Notes under the pieces: generated by a model
Seen by the model: the letters and a program-made list of their open reading frames with translations, nothing else
What the model was told of the DNA's origin: nothing
The model's database searches: none
Made by a program: the position numbers and the translations under genes
In this document: in pieces, positions 34,860 through 44,008 of the stretch
Layout: each line of letters starts with the position of its first letter
Position numbering within the stretch: position 1 is the stretch's first letter
Assembly (NCBI GenBank): GCA_046533095.1
Contig: JAJQRA010000024.1
Location: 1 to 64,000 of the forward strand
Direction: 5' to 3'
Length of the DNA stretch: 64,000 nt
Source: ZAX-1 sp046533095
GTDB lineage: Bacteria; Bacillota; Clostridia; Lachnospirales; Lachnospiraceae

Positions 34860-34963
34860 CATTGATTTCGTAACATTGATTTAGCGGCATGGAACCAGTA
34901 GCATGGAACCGGTAGAAAAAAGGCAAGTGGTCCAGTCGCTAGGGCGATGCTAGATGAAAAATT

Positions 34964-35004
34964 CAGAGCTGGTACAATCCTGGAAGCAGGTAGTGCCAGC
35001 TCTG
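34964..35004 (+). terminator. Hairpin after the nucleoside operon
   Basis: CAGAGCTGG (34964-34972) and CCAGCTCTG (34996-35004) pair perfectly. There is no long T run after it, so termination here would be weak or factor-dependent. Just upstream (34851-34911) lie 14-bp duplications (ATTGATYNNGTAAC and GCATGGAACCRGTA). Confidence 0.5.
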
Positions 35005-35073
35005 TGATTTCGTTTCAGGAAAGAGCAAATGACAGGAACTACGACAAGAAAATGTACAAGAAAGGAGACCGGT

Positions 35074-36240
35074 ATGAAGCGGATAAGGTCGTTCTTCTTT
35101 GGCAAAAAGCTGGTGGATACAAGGTGGCCGATCATCCTCCTTGCATTGGCGATTGCATTGGTGGTAATCCCTACTTCCGGGCTGCTGCATGCAAAAGAAG
35201 AATATAACGATGAATATACCCTCGTGAAAAGCAGGGTACTTTGGGTGGACAACACTGCCCTTATGACTGATCCTTATGTAAAGGGAATGTATATAGGTCA
35301 ACAGCCGGTTAAAATCAAACTGCTTTCCGGAACACACAAGGGCGAAAGCTTTGAGGTGGTAAACATGATGAGCCGAGCCTTTAACATTTATTGTAAACAA
35401 AACATGGTGATCCTTACCAATATCAGGGAGATCGATGGCAAAGTGGACGGCGTAGATATATTTGGCTACAACCGAGATACCATTTTGTATGCTTTTCTTG
35501 GACTGTTCTGTGCAATTCTTTTGGTGGCGGGGCACAAACGGGGATTGTATTCTTTGCTGGCCTTGGTGTTCACTTTGATTATCGTCATCTTTTTCATGAT
35601 TCCCCGTATTCTGGAGGGGCAAAACCCGGTGGCGATGGCATTGCTGACAGCGGTGGTAAGCACGGCGATTACGATTTTTTTAATCGGGGGATTTGGCGCC
35701 AAAAGCATTGCGGCAATTATCGGGACGCTTAGTGGTGTACTGGCGGCGGGAGCGATTTCCATTCTGGTTGGACGGATCGGAAACATCTCGGGTATTCAGC
35801 TTAGGGACGCCCAAGAGATGATTTATCTTGCACAAGAAGTTCCCATCAAGGTGCCGGAGCTTTTATTTGCCAGTATTATTGTTTCGGCTCTAGGTGCCGT
35901 CATGGATATCGGCATGTCCATTGCCTCCGCTGTATTTGAAGTAAAAGAGGCAAACGCTAAATTGGGTGTGCGTGAGCTGTATAAAAGTGGCATGAACGTT
36001 GGTCGGGATGCAATGGGAACGATGACGAACACGTTGATTCTTGCGTTTGCGGGCAGTTCTATGCCTGTCCTTATTATCATTATGCTCTATCGGCTGCCTT
36101 CTTTGCGGCTGGTCAACCTAGATCTATTAGGAATTGAGTTTATTCAAGGCATTTCCGGCTCCATCGGAATGATTTTGGCGGTACCAATCACGGCACTGTG
36201 TGCCGCGTTTCTGGTAAACAAAAAGAAAGGGGATCTATGA
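35074..36240 (+). CDS. YibE/F-family membrane protein
   Basis: A 388-residue protein. An N-terminal membrane segment (about 15-35) is followed by an extracytoplasmic domain of about 100 residues (VLWVDNT, GESFEVVNMMSRAFN) and then six to seven membrane segments from about 130 (TILYAFLGLFCAILLV, GLYSLLALVFTLIIVIFFMI, AMALLTAVVSTAITIFLIGG). The block ALGAVMDIGMSIASAVFEV and NVGRDAMGTMTNTLILAFAG is the YibE/F signature. The transport substrate of this family is unknown. The start at 35074 is chosen over 35029 because AAGGAG lies 6 nt before it. The stop overlaps the next gene by four bases. Confidence 0.85.
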   Translation: MKRIRSFFFGKKLVDTRWPIILLALAIALVVIPTSGLLHAKEEYNDEYTLVKSRVLWVDNTALMTDPYVKGMYIGQQPVKIKLLSGTHKGESFEVVNMMSRAFNIYCKQNMVILTNIREIDGKVDGVDIFGYNRDTILYAFLGLFCAILLVAGHKRGLYSLLALVFTLIIVIFFMIPRILEGQNPVAMALLTAVVSTAITIFLIGGFGAKSIAAIIGTLSGVLAAGAISILVGRIGNISGIQLRDAQEMIYLAQEVPIKVPELLFASIIVSALGAVMDIGMSIASAVFEVKEANAKLGVRELYKSGMNVGRDAMGTMTNTLILAFAGSSMPVLIIIMLYRLPSLRLVNLDLLGIEFIQGISGSIGMILAVPITALCAAFLVNKKKGDL

Positions 36241-36911
36241 GACGTTTTTTAGACGAGATGGCATCCGGATGTCCGGTTCGGGCTATTTTAACAGATGATC
36301 CCATGCGTGCGAAGATGCTGGTAGCCCACCATCTAGACAATGCACAGCTAGTGAGCGAGCAGCGGGGCATGCTTGGCTATTTTGGTACTTATGAAAAAAT
36401 TCCCCTTTCGGTTTTTTCCGTTGGTTATGGGGAGGCTTCTACCCTTGCTTATCTTAAGGAGCTTGCGCAAAATGGGGTAGAGCAGATTGCCTACATTGGC
36501 GAATGCATTTCTGGTGGGCAGGGACCGCAATTGCGAGATGTCGTTTTAGCCGTTTCTGCAAAGAGCACGCTTAAGAGCTATCAAAGCGACGGCAAGCTGT
36601 TGCGTAAAGCACGCCTTAGCGCATCTCGTTTAAAGATACCCGTATATTGCTTGCCGGTTTCTACGAGGGATACATTTTGGACAGAAGGTCAAGAAGTAGA
36701 ACAAGCAAAGAGAAATGTGGCTGAAAATGAAATCATTGATTTTTCATCTCATGCGCTTTATCGCTATGCCCTAGAGCAGGGGCTTGCTGCAATATCGATT
36801 CTTACCGTTGCCGAGGATTTAGCCAAAAACCAGCGTATAGAAGATGCAGAGCGGCAATCTCGCTTTCACAATGCGGCACGGATTGCTTTTGACATGTTCG
36901 TAGCCCAATAA
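36237..36911 (+). CDS. DeoD-like nucleoside phosphorylase-fold protein, divergent
   Basis: A 224-residue protein of the nucleoside phosphorylase (NP-I, PNP_UDP) fold. VFSVGYGEASTLAYLKEL and IAYIGECISGG align with the GHGxGxPS and GSCG blocks of DeoD, and ISILTVAEDLAKNQRIEDAE with its late ICTVSDH block. In the segment aligned with the ribose-binding EMEA, the residues read DFSSHALY, so the two Glu are Asp and Ser. It may have another substrate or no phosphorylase activity. It is coupled to the YibE/F gene by an ATGA overlap and sits between two members of the proposed DeoR regulon, but has no operator of its own. Confidence 0.6.
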   Translation: MRRFLDEMASGCPVRAILTDDPMRAKMLVAHHLDNAQLVSEQRGMLGYFGTYEKIPLSVFSVGYGEASTLAYLKELAQNGVEQIAYIGECISGGQGPQLRDVVLAVSAKSTLKSYQSDGKLLRKARLSASRLKIPVYCLPVSTRDTFWTEGQEVEQAKRNVAENEIIDFSSHALYRYALEQGLAAISILTVAEDLAKNQRIEDAERQSRFHNAARIAFDMFVAQ

Positions 36912-36979
36912 ACAAAACAGGGAAAAGCTGATCAAGGAAAAGGCGATGTGCAATGTGGTACCCTACAAAGCACTCGCCT

Positions 36980-37018
36980 TTTTTGTATGATAAGAAAGTA
37001 CCCCCTATCATACAAAAA
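36980..37018. terminator. Bidirectional terminator-like palindrome
   Basis: TTTTTGTATGATA (36980-36992) and TATCATACAAAAA (37006-37018) pair perfectly over 13 bp. It lies 70 bp after the DeoD-like gene. A short CCTCCGGGAGG palindrome follows at once. Confidence 0.55.
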
Positions 37019-37110
37019 CCCTCCGGGAGGATCGCACTGCGACGTACAAGGAAGTTGTTACTGACACAACAGCTGCAGGTGGCGAATTCTGTAAGTAGTA
37101 TTTTTGATTA

Positions 37111-37180
37111 TGTTAAAATCAAGCCAAAAAATGAGAATCAGAATAGAAATGTTAAAATCCACAAGAAAAACGTTATAATC
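37111..37180. promoter_or_regulatory. Three operator-like half-sites upstream of the giant secreted protein
   Basis: TGTTAAAATC occurs at 37111-37120 and 37150-37159, and the variant CGTTATAATC at 37171-37180. All match the left half of the DeoR-type operator and its -10-like core, but no right half follows. They lie 60-150 bp upstream of the twin operator at 37240. Confidence 0.35.
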
Positions 37181-37239
37181 ACAAAGTATTTTGGAAAATT
37201 ATGTTCATATCATACAAAAAATGATAATATATGAGAAAA

Positions 37240-37277
37240 TGTTGACATGTTAACGGGAAAATGTTAGTATTATAACA
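37240..37277 (+). promoter_or_regulatory. Promoter with twin DeoR-type operators (giant secreted protein)
   Basis: Promoter: TTGACA (37242-37247), 17 bp, TAGTAT (37265-37270). Operators: TGTTGACATGTTAACG (37240-37255) over the -35 and TGTTAGTATTATAACA (37262-37277) over the -10, again 22 bp apart. The geometry is identical to the nucleoside operon promoter. It drives the gene starting at 37399. Confidence 0.8.
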
Positions 37278-37398
37278 AATACAAAACAAAATTTGATAAG
37301 TATGGTGGGGAAGGAAGTGAGTAAAAATGAAATGAGCACTATGCACACAGTAACTCAATAAACAAAGCAATCATGATAGAAAACAGGAGGTACTATAT

Positions 37399-40300
37399 AT
37401 GAAAAAGAAACAGATGATAAGCAAACGGTTTCTTTCTTGGATGCTCTCTTTGGCATTGATCCTTAGCGGATTATTTAGCGGACTGCCGGGGACGGCGATT
37501 ACTGCGTCAGCGGCAGAGCCTAAAATACTGGCAGGATGGAATTTTGAAGAGGCCGGTGTGATGACTCCAGTAAGTGCACCGGTATCTGCTACGTCAGGAA
37601 TCAAAACAGATTCCAAATTTTCATGGGACGTTGGAACAGCGAGCATTACCTATACGAGTGATGTCGATACTTTTTCTACAAACGGGTGGGATACGAGTCA
37701 TTATTGGGAGATTACTACTTCCACAATAGACTACGAAAACCTGACATTGGAATTTGATACTTATGGTTCTAGTACCGGTCCTAAAAATTGGGAACTGACC
37801 TATTCCATCAATGATGGTGCAACTTTTGCACAGGCAGATACATACGTAGTCACAGGCACGAGCTCGCCAGGTATTCACGTTGTGGTTAGTTCTGACAAAT
37901 TTGTTAGTGCTATAGATCAAGAAAAACTGATTTTGCGGCTTAAGCCAGTAGACACAGGATCAGTCGGTGGAGGATCAGTCGGTTCGGGTGGTACTAACAG
38001 GATATCCGGTATCGTCTTAAAAGGCGAATTAATAAGTGGTAGAAAACCAAAACTTCCTACTGTAACCGCCAGTCCAGCTACGGGCACGGTAGTAGCTGCC
38101 GGTGCAGAAATTACGCTGGGCAGTTCGGAAGGTGCTACCGATATTTACTATGTAATGAATGGCGATGCTGCGATTTACGATGTAACGAATGGCGATGCGC
38201 CGACCAGTGGGCTCACTCGATATACCGATCCCATTCCAGCTGATTTTACAGCACCTTCTTTCGAGGTCAAAGCCATTGCAGTTGACAGTGCAGATGATAA
38301 AGATCGCAGCGATGTGGCGACTTTCACCTATACGCAGGCGAAGATGAGCAAACCAACTGCAGCACCAGATCCTGGGGAAATTGGCACCAATGAGAATGTC
38401 GCCCTGGCCTTTGTCTCATCAGAAGGCTCGTTGCCCGGTGCGCAAATCGTCTACACTACGGACGGCACCGACCCGCTGGTAAGCGGCACTGTCCAGACCT
38501 ATATCGGAGAGATCGACGTAGCGCCGGGCACCATGGTAAAGGCAGCCGCTACAGCGACTGGGTATCTGCCTAGTGCAGTGGTAAACTTCAGCTATCCGGT
38601 GGTATTCGAACGCGTTGACTACCCTACCGATGGGGAAAAAGCCACTGTCGCTGAATGGAGCATTGGAGCTGCACCTAGCACAACCATTGCTCCTGCAACC
38701 GGGGGCGAGCAGATGGAGAGTTCCAATTTATCCGTCAATATAAAAGGAAATGATCTTAATTTAACTGGTTTTAGTAGTGGTGGCATTGCTATTAATGGAC
38801 TAAATGGTGCGGCGAACAATGCCTACTGGCTTTTGAGTACATCTACGACTGGGTTTACCAATATCGGGCTTTCCTTTAATATGAGGGCCTCTGGAACTGG
38901 ACCAAGGGACTTTAAAGTGCAGTACAGTACGGACAAATCCATCTGGAGGGAAGCAGGTGAATTTAACCTTGCGAACGCGGCAACCCTAGGTACTCCTTTA
39001 AGTACATTTTCCTTTGACCTAAGCGAAGCGCAAGACAGGATATCCAATCAGAGTACTCTTTATATTCGTCTGATGCTTGCCTCCAACCTTGCCGCAAGCA
39101 ACACTAATGCGAACGGCACGCCTACGAATGGCGTGACTACGATCGGCAGTGGCGGTTCGAACACAGCCAACAGCTTTAAACTGACGGGCGACTACATCCA
39201 GTATGACGATCAGGTAAAACCTGTCACAGCCGATACAGCAAGTGGTGCTGTTCCAAACGGAACAGAGGTACAGCTTACCACTGCAACAGAAGGTGCAACC
39301 ATCCAATACAGCTACGACAATAGCTCATGGACAAATGGAGATAGCTTCACATTAAATGGACTTCCTACATCACAGTCTAGTCCACAAAAGGTATATGTCA
39401 AAGCGATAAAAGGAGCAATGCAGGACAGTCGAACGAAGATACTTTCCTACTATCAAGCAAAACTGGCTTTGGTGTCGGCAAATCCGAGTGGAGGAAGTTC
39501 TATCCACCCTGGCGATATTGTCCTTTCAACCGTAGAGGGCGCAACCATACACTATACCATATCACTCGGGGGAGGAACCCCATCCGTTGAGGCGGTGTAT
39601 ACCGATAAAATCACAGTCACCGACGATCAATTTCCAATCGCAATTGTTGCAAGAGCCACGGGTACAGGATATATTGATAGCGATTCCATAACGCTAAATT
39701 ACACCTTAAAGCCGGCCGGCGGTGGAGAACAAGCCTATTTTGGCCAGATTCATGCCCACACGACAATGTCCGATGGCGCAGGTACAGTGCAAGAAGCATT
39801 TGCATGGGCTAGGGATCAGGCTCACTTGGATTTCTTTGCAGTAACTGACCACAGCAATTCTTTTGATATTGCACCGGCAGGAGATAATGCGACCGTTTAC
39901 AACCTTGGCGCTTACAATGCAGGCAATGCGAAGTGGCTAGAGTCAAAAGAGGCAGCGCTTGAGGCCAATCGATCTGACTATGTCAGCATCTACGGCTACG
40001 AGATGACTTGGTCCGGTGGTCCGGGGCATATCAATACCTTTAACACGCAGGGGTTTGTCAGCCGCAATAATACCACACTGAACAGCAAGACCAACGACGC
40101 CGGCATGAAAGCCTACTATGCCCTGCTTAAGGCCACACCGGAATCAATCTCGCAATTTAACCATCCCGGTACAACCTTTGGAAACTTTACGAATTTTGCC
40201 TACTACGATGCAGCGATTGACAAGCAAATCACCTTGATTGAAGTAGGAAACGGCGAAGGAACGATAGGAAGTGGCGGATATTTCCCCTCCTATGAGCAAT

Positions 40301-43300
40301 ATACAATGGCACTCGACAAGGGCTGGCACGTTGCCCCTACAAATAACCAAGACAACCACAAAAAGGGTTGGGGAACATCGAACACCTGTCGTACCGTTAT
40401 TTGGACAAATGACATGACCGAGGGCGGCCTATATACAGCACTAAAAGACATGAGAGTATATGCCTCCGAGGTTCCAGACCTTTCGATCACCTACAAAATG
40501 AATGGCGAACCACTCGGTGAAATTTTACAGGATGTTCCGGCAACAGCCAATTTTACCGCTCAAATTGAAAATGGAACCGCCAGCAACACTATAAAATCCG
40601 TTTCCCTCATTACGAATGGTGGAGTGGAAATCGGCAAACAGACATTTAATGCCAAAAACGTGGATTATTCCTTTACCTTAGATAATCCAACAGCAGGATA
40701 CTATTACCTTAGGGTCGTAGATATGGTAGGTGCCAGCGAGCGAATCGCAGTTACCGCTCCGGTTTGGATGGGCAAATCTGCAGCTCTTGGTGTCACCGGG
40801 GTTGCTAAGGACAAAGCCCTTCCGGTTACCGACGAGGAGCTGACCTTGACGACGAACCTATTTAACAACGAAACTACGCCTGCTATCCTTACCCATATCG
40901 TCTACAAACAGGGGAGCACTGTCCTCAAAGACGAAAGCCCAAATACAACCATTGCAGCCAATGGCGGAAGCTATGACCATGTGATGAAATATACCCCTAC
41001 CGTAGCAGGGCAGGTAACGGTTAAAGTTGATGCAACCGTTTTGTTTGACGGTGCGGAGCGAATCTACAGCAATGAAATCAGCTACAATGTGAGGGATGCC
41101 GCAAAACTGGTGTATATTGGCATTGATGCATCTCACAAGAACGAATATGTTTCCGGCAATTACAAGGACAGCATGAAGAATTTTACCACTTTAGCGGCGG
41201 CAAGCGGTGTCCGCACGGTATATTTGAACACCGAGGCAGAATTGATTGCAGCAACTGCTAATGATAAGTACAAGACACTAATACTCACAGCCCCATCTCG
41301 TCGCCTTGATCCTGCAAACAGTTTATACTATTCTGATGAGGAGATAGCTGCCGTGAAAGAATTTGCCGAATCCGGTAGAACGATTATCATTGCCGGATGG
41401 AGCGACTCATATGAGAATTATGCCACCGTACCTGCCGGGCTGGAAAACCATATGGCAGGACAGCAGAACAAACTGCTAGAAGCCATCGGCTCATCCCTTC
41501 GATTAGGAGACGATGCTTCAAGAGATGAAGTCCTAAATGCGAGTGATAATTACAGGCTCTATTTTAAGGATACTTACAATTCGGATAATCCGCTGACGAA
41601 AGGCATCGTGCCTGAGCAGGAATACAGCATCTATGGTGGAAGTACGGTTTATGCTGTTGACGACGACAAGGATCCGACATCCGATTTGCCCGATAGCATA
41701 TCGCCTATCATCAACGGCCTACCAACTACATGGTCGTATGACAGGGATGGCGATGGGTATGGACTGGCAGATCCGAGCCAGACATTGCCCCGGTATGGAA
41801 CCAGTGAGGCTGAAGGACGGGGAGAAGGAACCGTTTTACTCAATGCTTCCGAAGTTTTAGACCATGGCGATACAAGTTCACTCGTGATTGTTTCCGGTGG
41901 CGCATTTATGAGCGACTTTGAGATTCAGATCGAAATGGACAATGCTTTTACCTTGCCCTATAGCAACTACAACATCGCATCCAACTTGATTGAAGCGATT
42001 GCCCCGGAAGATGAAATTACAACCATCGCCAATGCAAAGCTTTTAGCAGAAGGCACTTCTGTTACCATTGAAGGCATAGCGACCTCATCGGTAAATGCTA
42101 ACAACAATGCGATTAATACGGGCTTTTTTGATAGTATCTATGTTCAAGACAGTACAGCGGGAATCAACCTCTTCCCAATTTCTGATGGAGTTGTCGAAGG
42201 TCAGCGCATCCGTGTATCCGGTGTACTTAGCAGCTACCAAGGAGAAACACAAATCCAAGTCAGCAAGGTGCGTGTCATCGACAGCAGCATTAACAAGGTA
42301 ACGCCAACCGCGCTCTCTACCAGCCAATCTGCTCTGCCCGCGAATACCGGACGACTTGTTAAAACGCAGGGCAAGGTAACAAATGTTATAAAAGACAATA
42401 CTTCAGGTATTGTGAGCCAATTCACCATTAATGATGGCAGTGGTCCTGTGATTGCTTACATCAATGAGTATATTACATCCGCAGTGAACATTTCTTTTGT
42501 GGAAGTAGGGAAAACAATTTCGGTAATTGGGCTTGCATCCATCGGCGAAAACTTTACAAGTTCCAATATGCTTCCTCGTATCCGTGTTCGTGACCGAAAC
42601 GAAGTTAAATTGATTCCGGAATCGAATTACACCGTAACATTTGATGCAAATGGCGGGGGAAATCTAAGCAAGACAAGCGCGACAGTAGCAGCAGGTGCAG
42701 CAATAGGGGCACTGCCGAGCGCGAGCCGGACAGGCTATACATTAAAGGGCTGGTATACGGCAAAAACTGGTGGAACCAAAGTAGAGGCCACAACAAAGAT
42801 AACCCAAAACCAGACACTCTATGCTCAATGGGAAGTAGAAGTCGATACCGTAACATTTGATGCAAATGGTGGAAAAAATCTAAGCAAGGCAAGCGTAAAG
42901 GTAAACTATGGGCAAGCCATAGGGGCACTGCCGAGCGTGAGCCGGACAGGCTATACGTTAAAAGGATGGTATACGGCAAAAACTGGTGGAACCAAAGTAG
43001 AGGCCAGCACAAAGATAACCAAAAGCCAGACACTCTATGCCCAATGGGAAGTAGAAGTCGATACCGTAAAATTTGATGCAAATGGAGGAACGAAATTAAG
43101 TAAATCCAAACTAGATGTAAAATATAATCAAAAGATAGGGACACTTCCAACCGTACAGAAAAAAGGATATACGTTAAAAGGCTGGTATACAAAGAAAACA
43201 GGCGGGAGCAAGATAACATCCAGTACAAAAATAACGAAAGCTCAGACGCTGTATGCACAATGGGCCAAGGTAGCAGCGCCAAAACAGGCGAAGACACCGA

Positions 43301-43569
43301 CCCTAAAGAACAGCAAGAGCAAACAGCTTGTAGTAAGCTATAAAAAGACAAGCAATGCAAAAGGCTATGAGATATCTTATTCTACAATCAAAACATTTAG
43401 CAAGGCGAAAACAAAAACTACAACTTCCACATCTTTGACAGCGACAATCAAGCAACTTAAAAAAGGAACAACCTACTATGTGAAAGTACGGGCATATAAG
43501 TTGGATTCTGCAGGAAATAAGGTATATGGAAGCTACAGCAAAGTAAAGAGCCTCAAACTAAAGCAATAG
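37399..43569 (+). CDS. Giant secreted PHP-domain metallohydrolase (CehA/McbA-like), multidomain
   Basis: A 2056-residue exported protein. Order: signal peptide (1-38, ending ASA); beta-sandwich (about 45-210); two chitobiase-like C-terminal-type domains (215-400); a second beta-sandwich (405-620); two more chitobiase-like units (625-775); a PHP/CehA-type catalytic domain (780-1025) with HAHTTMSDG (H785, H787), FFAVTDHSNSFD, PGHINTF, QFNHPG and NNQDNH as likely metal ligands; Ig-like domains; a flavodoxin-like/ThuA-like domain (1235-1530); an OB-fold domain (1540-1735) of the kind found in extracellular nucleases; three InlB B-repeats (1743-1960); and a fibronectin III domain. No LPXTG motif is seen. 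The promoter carries DeoR operators, so a phosphoesterase or nuclease role on extracellular nucleotides is inferred. Confidence 0.8.
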   Translation: MKKKQMISKRFLSWMLSLALILSGLFSGLPGTAITASAAEPKILAGWNFEEAGVMTPVSAPVSATSGIKTDSKFSWDVGTASITYTSDVDTFSTNGWDTSHYWEITTSTIDYENLTLEFDTYGSSTGPKNWELTYSINDGATFAQADTYVVTGTSSPGIHVVVSSDKFVSAIDQEKLILRLKPVDTGSVGGGSVGSGGTNRISGIVLKGELISGRKPKLPTVTASPATGTVVAAGAEITLGSSEGATDIYYVMNGDAAIYDVTNGDAPTSGLTRYTDPIPADFTAPSFEVKAIAVDSADDKDRSDVATFTYTQAKMSKPTAAPDPGEIGTNENVALAFVSSEGSLPGAQIVYTTDGTDPLVSGTVQTYIGEIDVAPGTMVKAAATATGYLPSAVVNFSYPVVFERVDYPTDGEKATVAEWSIGAAPSTTIAPATGGEQMESSNLSVNIKGNDLNLTGFSSGGIAINGLNGAANNAYWLLSTSTTGFTNIGLSFNMRASGTGPRDFKVQYSTDKSIWREAGEFNLANAATLGTPLSTFSFDLSEAQDRISNQSTLYIRLMLASNLAASNTNANGTPTNGVTTIGSGGSNTANSFKLTGDYIQYDDQVKPVTADTASGAVPNGTEVQLTTATEGATIQYSYDNSSWTNGDSFTLNGLPTSQSSPQKVYVKAIKGAMQDSRTKILSYYQAKLALVSANPSGGSSIHPGDIVLSTVEGATIHYTISLGGGTPSVEAVYTDKITVTDDQFPIAIVARATGTGYIDSDSITLNYTLKPAGGGEQAYFGQIHAHTTMSDGAGTVQEAFAWARDQAHLDFFAVTDHSNSFDIAPAGDNATVYNLGAYNAGNAKWLESKEAALEANRSDYVSIYGYEMTWSGGPGHINTFNTQGFVSRNNTTLNSKTNDAGMKAYYALLKATPESISQFNHPGTTFGNFTNFAYYDAAIDKQITLIEVGNGEGTIGSGGYFPSYEQYTMALDKGWHVAPTNNQDNHKKGWGTSNTCRTVIWTNDMTEGGLYTALKDMRVYASEVPDLSITYKMNGEPLGEILQDVPATANFTAQIENGTASNTIKSVSLITNGGVEIGKQTFNAKNVDYSFTLDNPTAGYYYLRVVDMVGASERIAVTAPVWMGKSAALGVTGVAKDKALPVTDEELTLTTNLFNNETTPAILTHIVYKQGSTVLKDESPNTTIAANGGSYDHVMKYTPTVAGQVTVKVDATVLFDGAERIYSNEISYNVRDAAKLVYIGIDASHKNEYVSGNYKDSMKNFTTLAAASGVRTVYLNTEAELIAATANDKYKTLILTAPSRRLDPANSLYYSDEEIAAVKEFAESGRTIIIAGWSDSYENYATVPAGLENHMAGQQNKLLEAIGSSLRLGDDASRDEVLNASDNYRLYFKDTYNSDNPLTKGIVPEQEYSIYGGSTVYAVDDDKDPTSDLPDSISPIINGLPTTWSYDRDGDGYGLADPSQTLPRYGTSEAEGRGEGTVLLNASEVLDHGDTSSLVIVSGGAFMSDFEIQIEMDNAFTLPYSNYNIASNLIEAIAPEDEITTIANAKLLAEGTSVTIEGIATSSVNANNNAINTGFFDSIYVQDSTAGINLFPISDGVVEGQRIRVSGVLSSYQGETQIQVSKVRVIDSSINKVTPTALSTSQSALPANTGRLVKTQGKVTNVIKDNTSGIVSQFTINDGSGPVIAYINEYITSAVNISFVEVGKTISVIGLASIGENFTSSNMLPRIRVRDRNEVKLIPESNYTVTFDANGGGNLSKTSATVAAGAAIGALPSASRTGYTLKGWYTAKTGGTKVEATTKITQNQTLYAQWEVEVDTVTFDANGGKNLSKASVKVNYGQAIGALPSVSRTGYTLKGWYTAKTGGTKVEASTKITKSQTLYAQWEVEVDTVKFDANGGTKLSKSKLDVKYNQKIGTLPTVQKKGYTLKGWYTKKTGGSKITSSTKITKAQTLYAQWAKVAAPKQAKTPTLKNSKSKQLVVSYKKTSNAKGYEISYSTIKTFSKAKTKTTTSTSLTATIKQLKKGTTYYVKVRAYKLDSAGNKVYGSYSKVKSLKLKQ

Positions 43570-43573
43570 AATA

Positions 43574-43745
43574 AGAACTGAAACAACAGAAGGAAACCAG
43601 AACTAAAGTAACAGAAGAAAACCAGAACTAAAGTAACAGAAAGAAACCGGAACTGAAGCAACAGAAAGAAACCGGAACTGAAGCAACAGAAGGAAACCGG
43701 AACTGAAGCAACAGAAGGAAACAAGAACTAAAACAGCAAAAGGGA
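43574..43745. repeat. Six tandem 25-bp repeats just after the stop codon
   Basis: Units of exactly 25 bp start at 43574, 43599, 43624, 43649, 43674 and 43699, followed by a partial seventh. Each reads approximately RGAACTRAAGYAACAGAAGG plus AAACC. The array begins 5 bp after the stop of the giant secreted protein. Confidence 0.9.
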
Positions 43746-43765
43746 ATAAGACTCGAAATTAAATG

Positions 43766-43818
43766 AAACAGCAGTTTGCTATCATCCCATATAGAGGATT
43801 GTGCAAACTGCTGTTTTG
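43766..43818 (+). terminator. Terminator of the giant secreted protein gene
   Basis: AAACAGCAGTTTGC (43766-43779) pairs perfectly with GCAAACTGCTGTTT (43803-43816), followed by TG and an AT-rich tail. The 14-bp perfect stem lies after the 25-bp repeats. Confidence 0.75.
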
Positions 43819-43881
43819 ATTAAGCATTGGATTTATAAAATCCGCAAAGATGGAAATAGCGCATAAAAAGTGTGCGTGTAA

Positions 43882-43971
43882 AAAAGTGCGTGAATCATAA
43901 ACGGAAAAAGTGCGTGGATCATGAACCCCAAAAGTGTGTGGATTATAAACCCGAAAAGCGTGTACAAAAAG
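43882..43971. repeat. Three tandem 24-bp repeats upstream of deoR
   Basis: Units 43882-43905, 43906-43929 and 43930-43953, with a partial fourth to about 43971. The consensus is AAAAGTGYGTGGATYATAAA plus CCCN. It ends about 40 bp before the deoR promoter. Confidence 0.85.
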
Positions 43972-44008
43972 TTTACACAGCAGGTCAGAGCGGAGTATGC
44001 GAAAATAG

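Noticed and set aside
34947..35207. 86-codon plus-strand frame before the YibE/F gene
   Set aside because: It overlaps the start of the YibE/F gene in another frame and has no domain; the YibE/F frame has the better ribosome site.
42605..43360. 251-codon minus-strand open frame
   Set aside because: It mirrors the InlB repeats of the giant secreted protein and consists of repetitive Leu/Ser-rich sequence.
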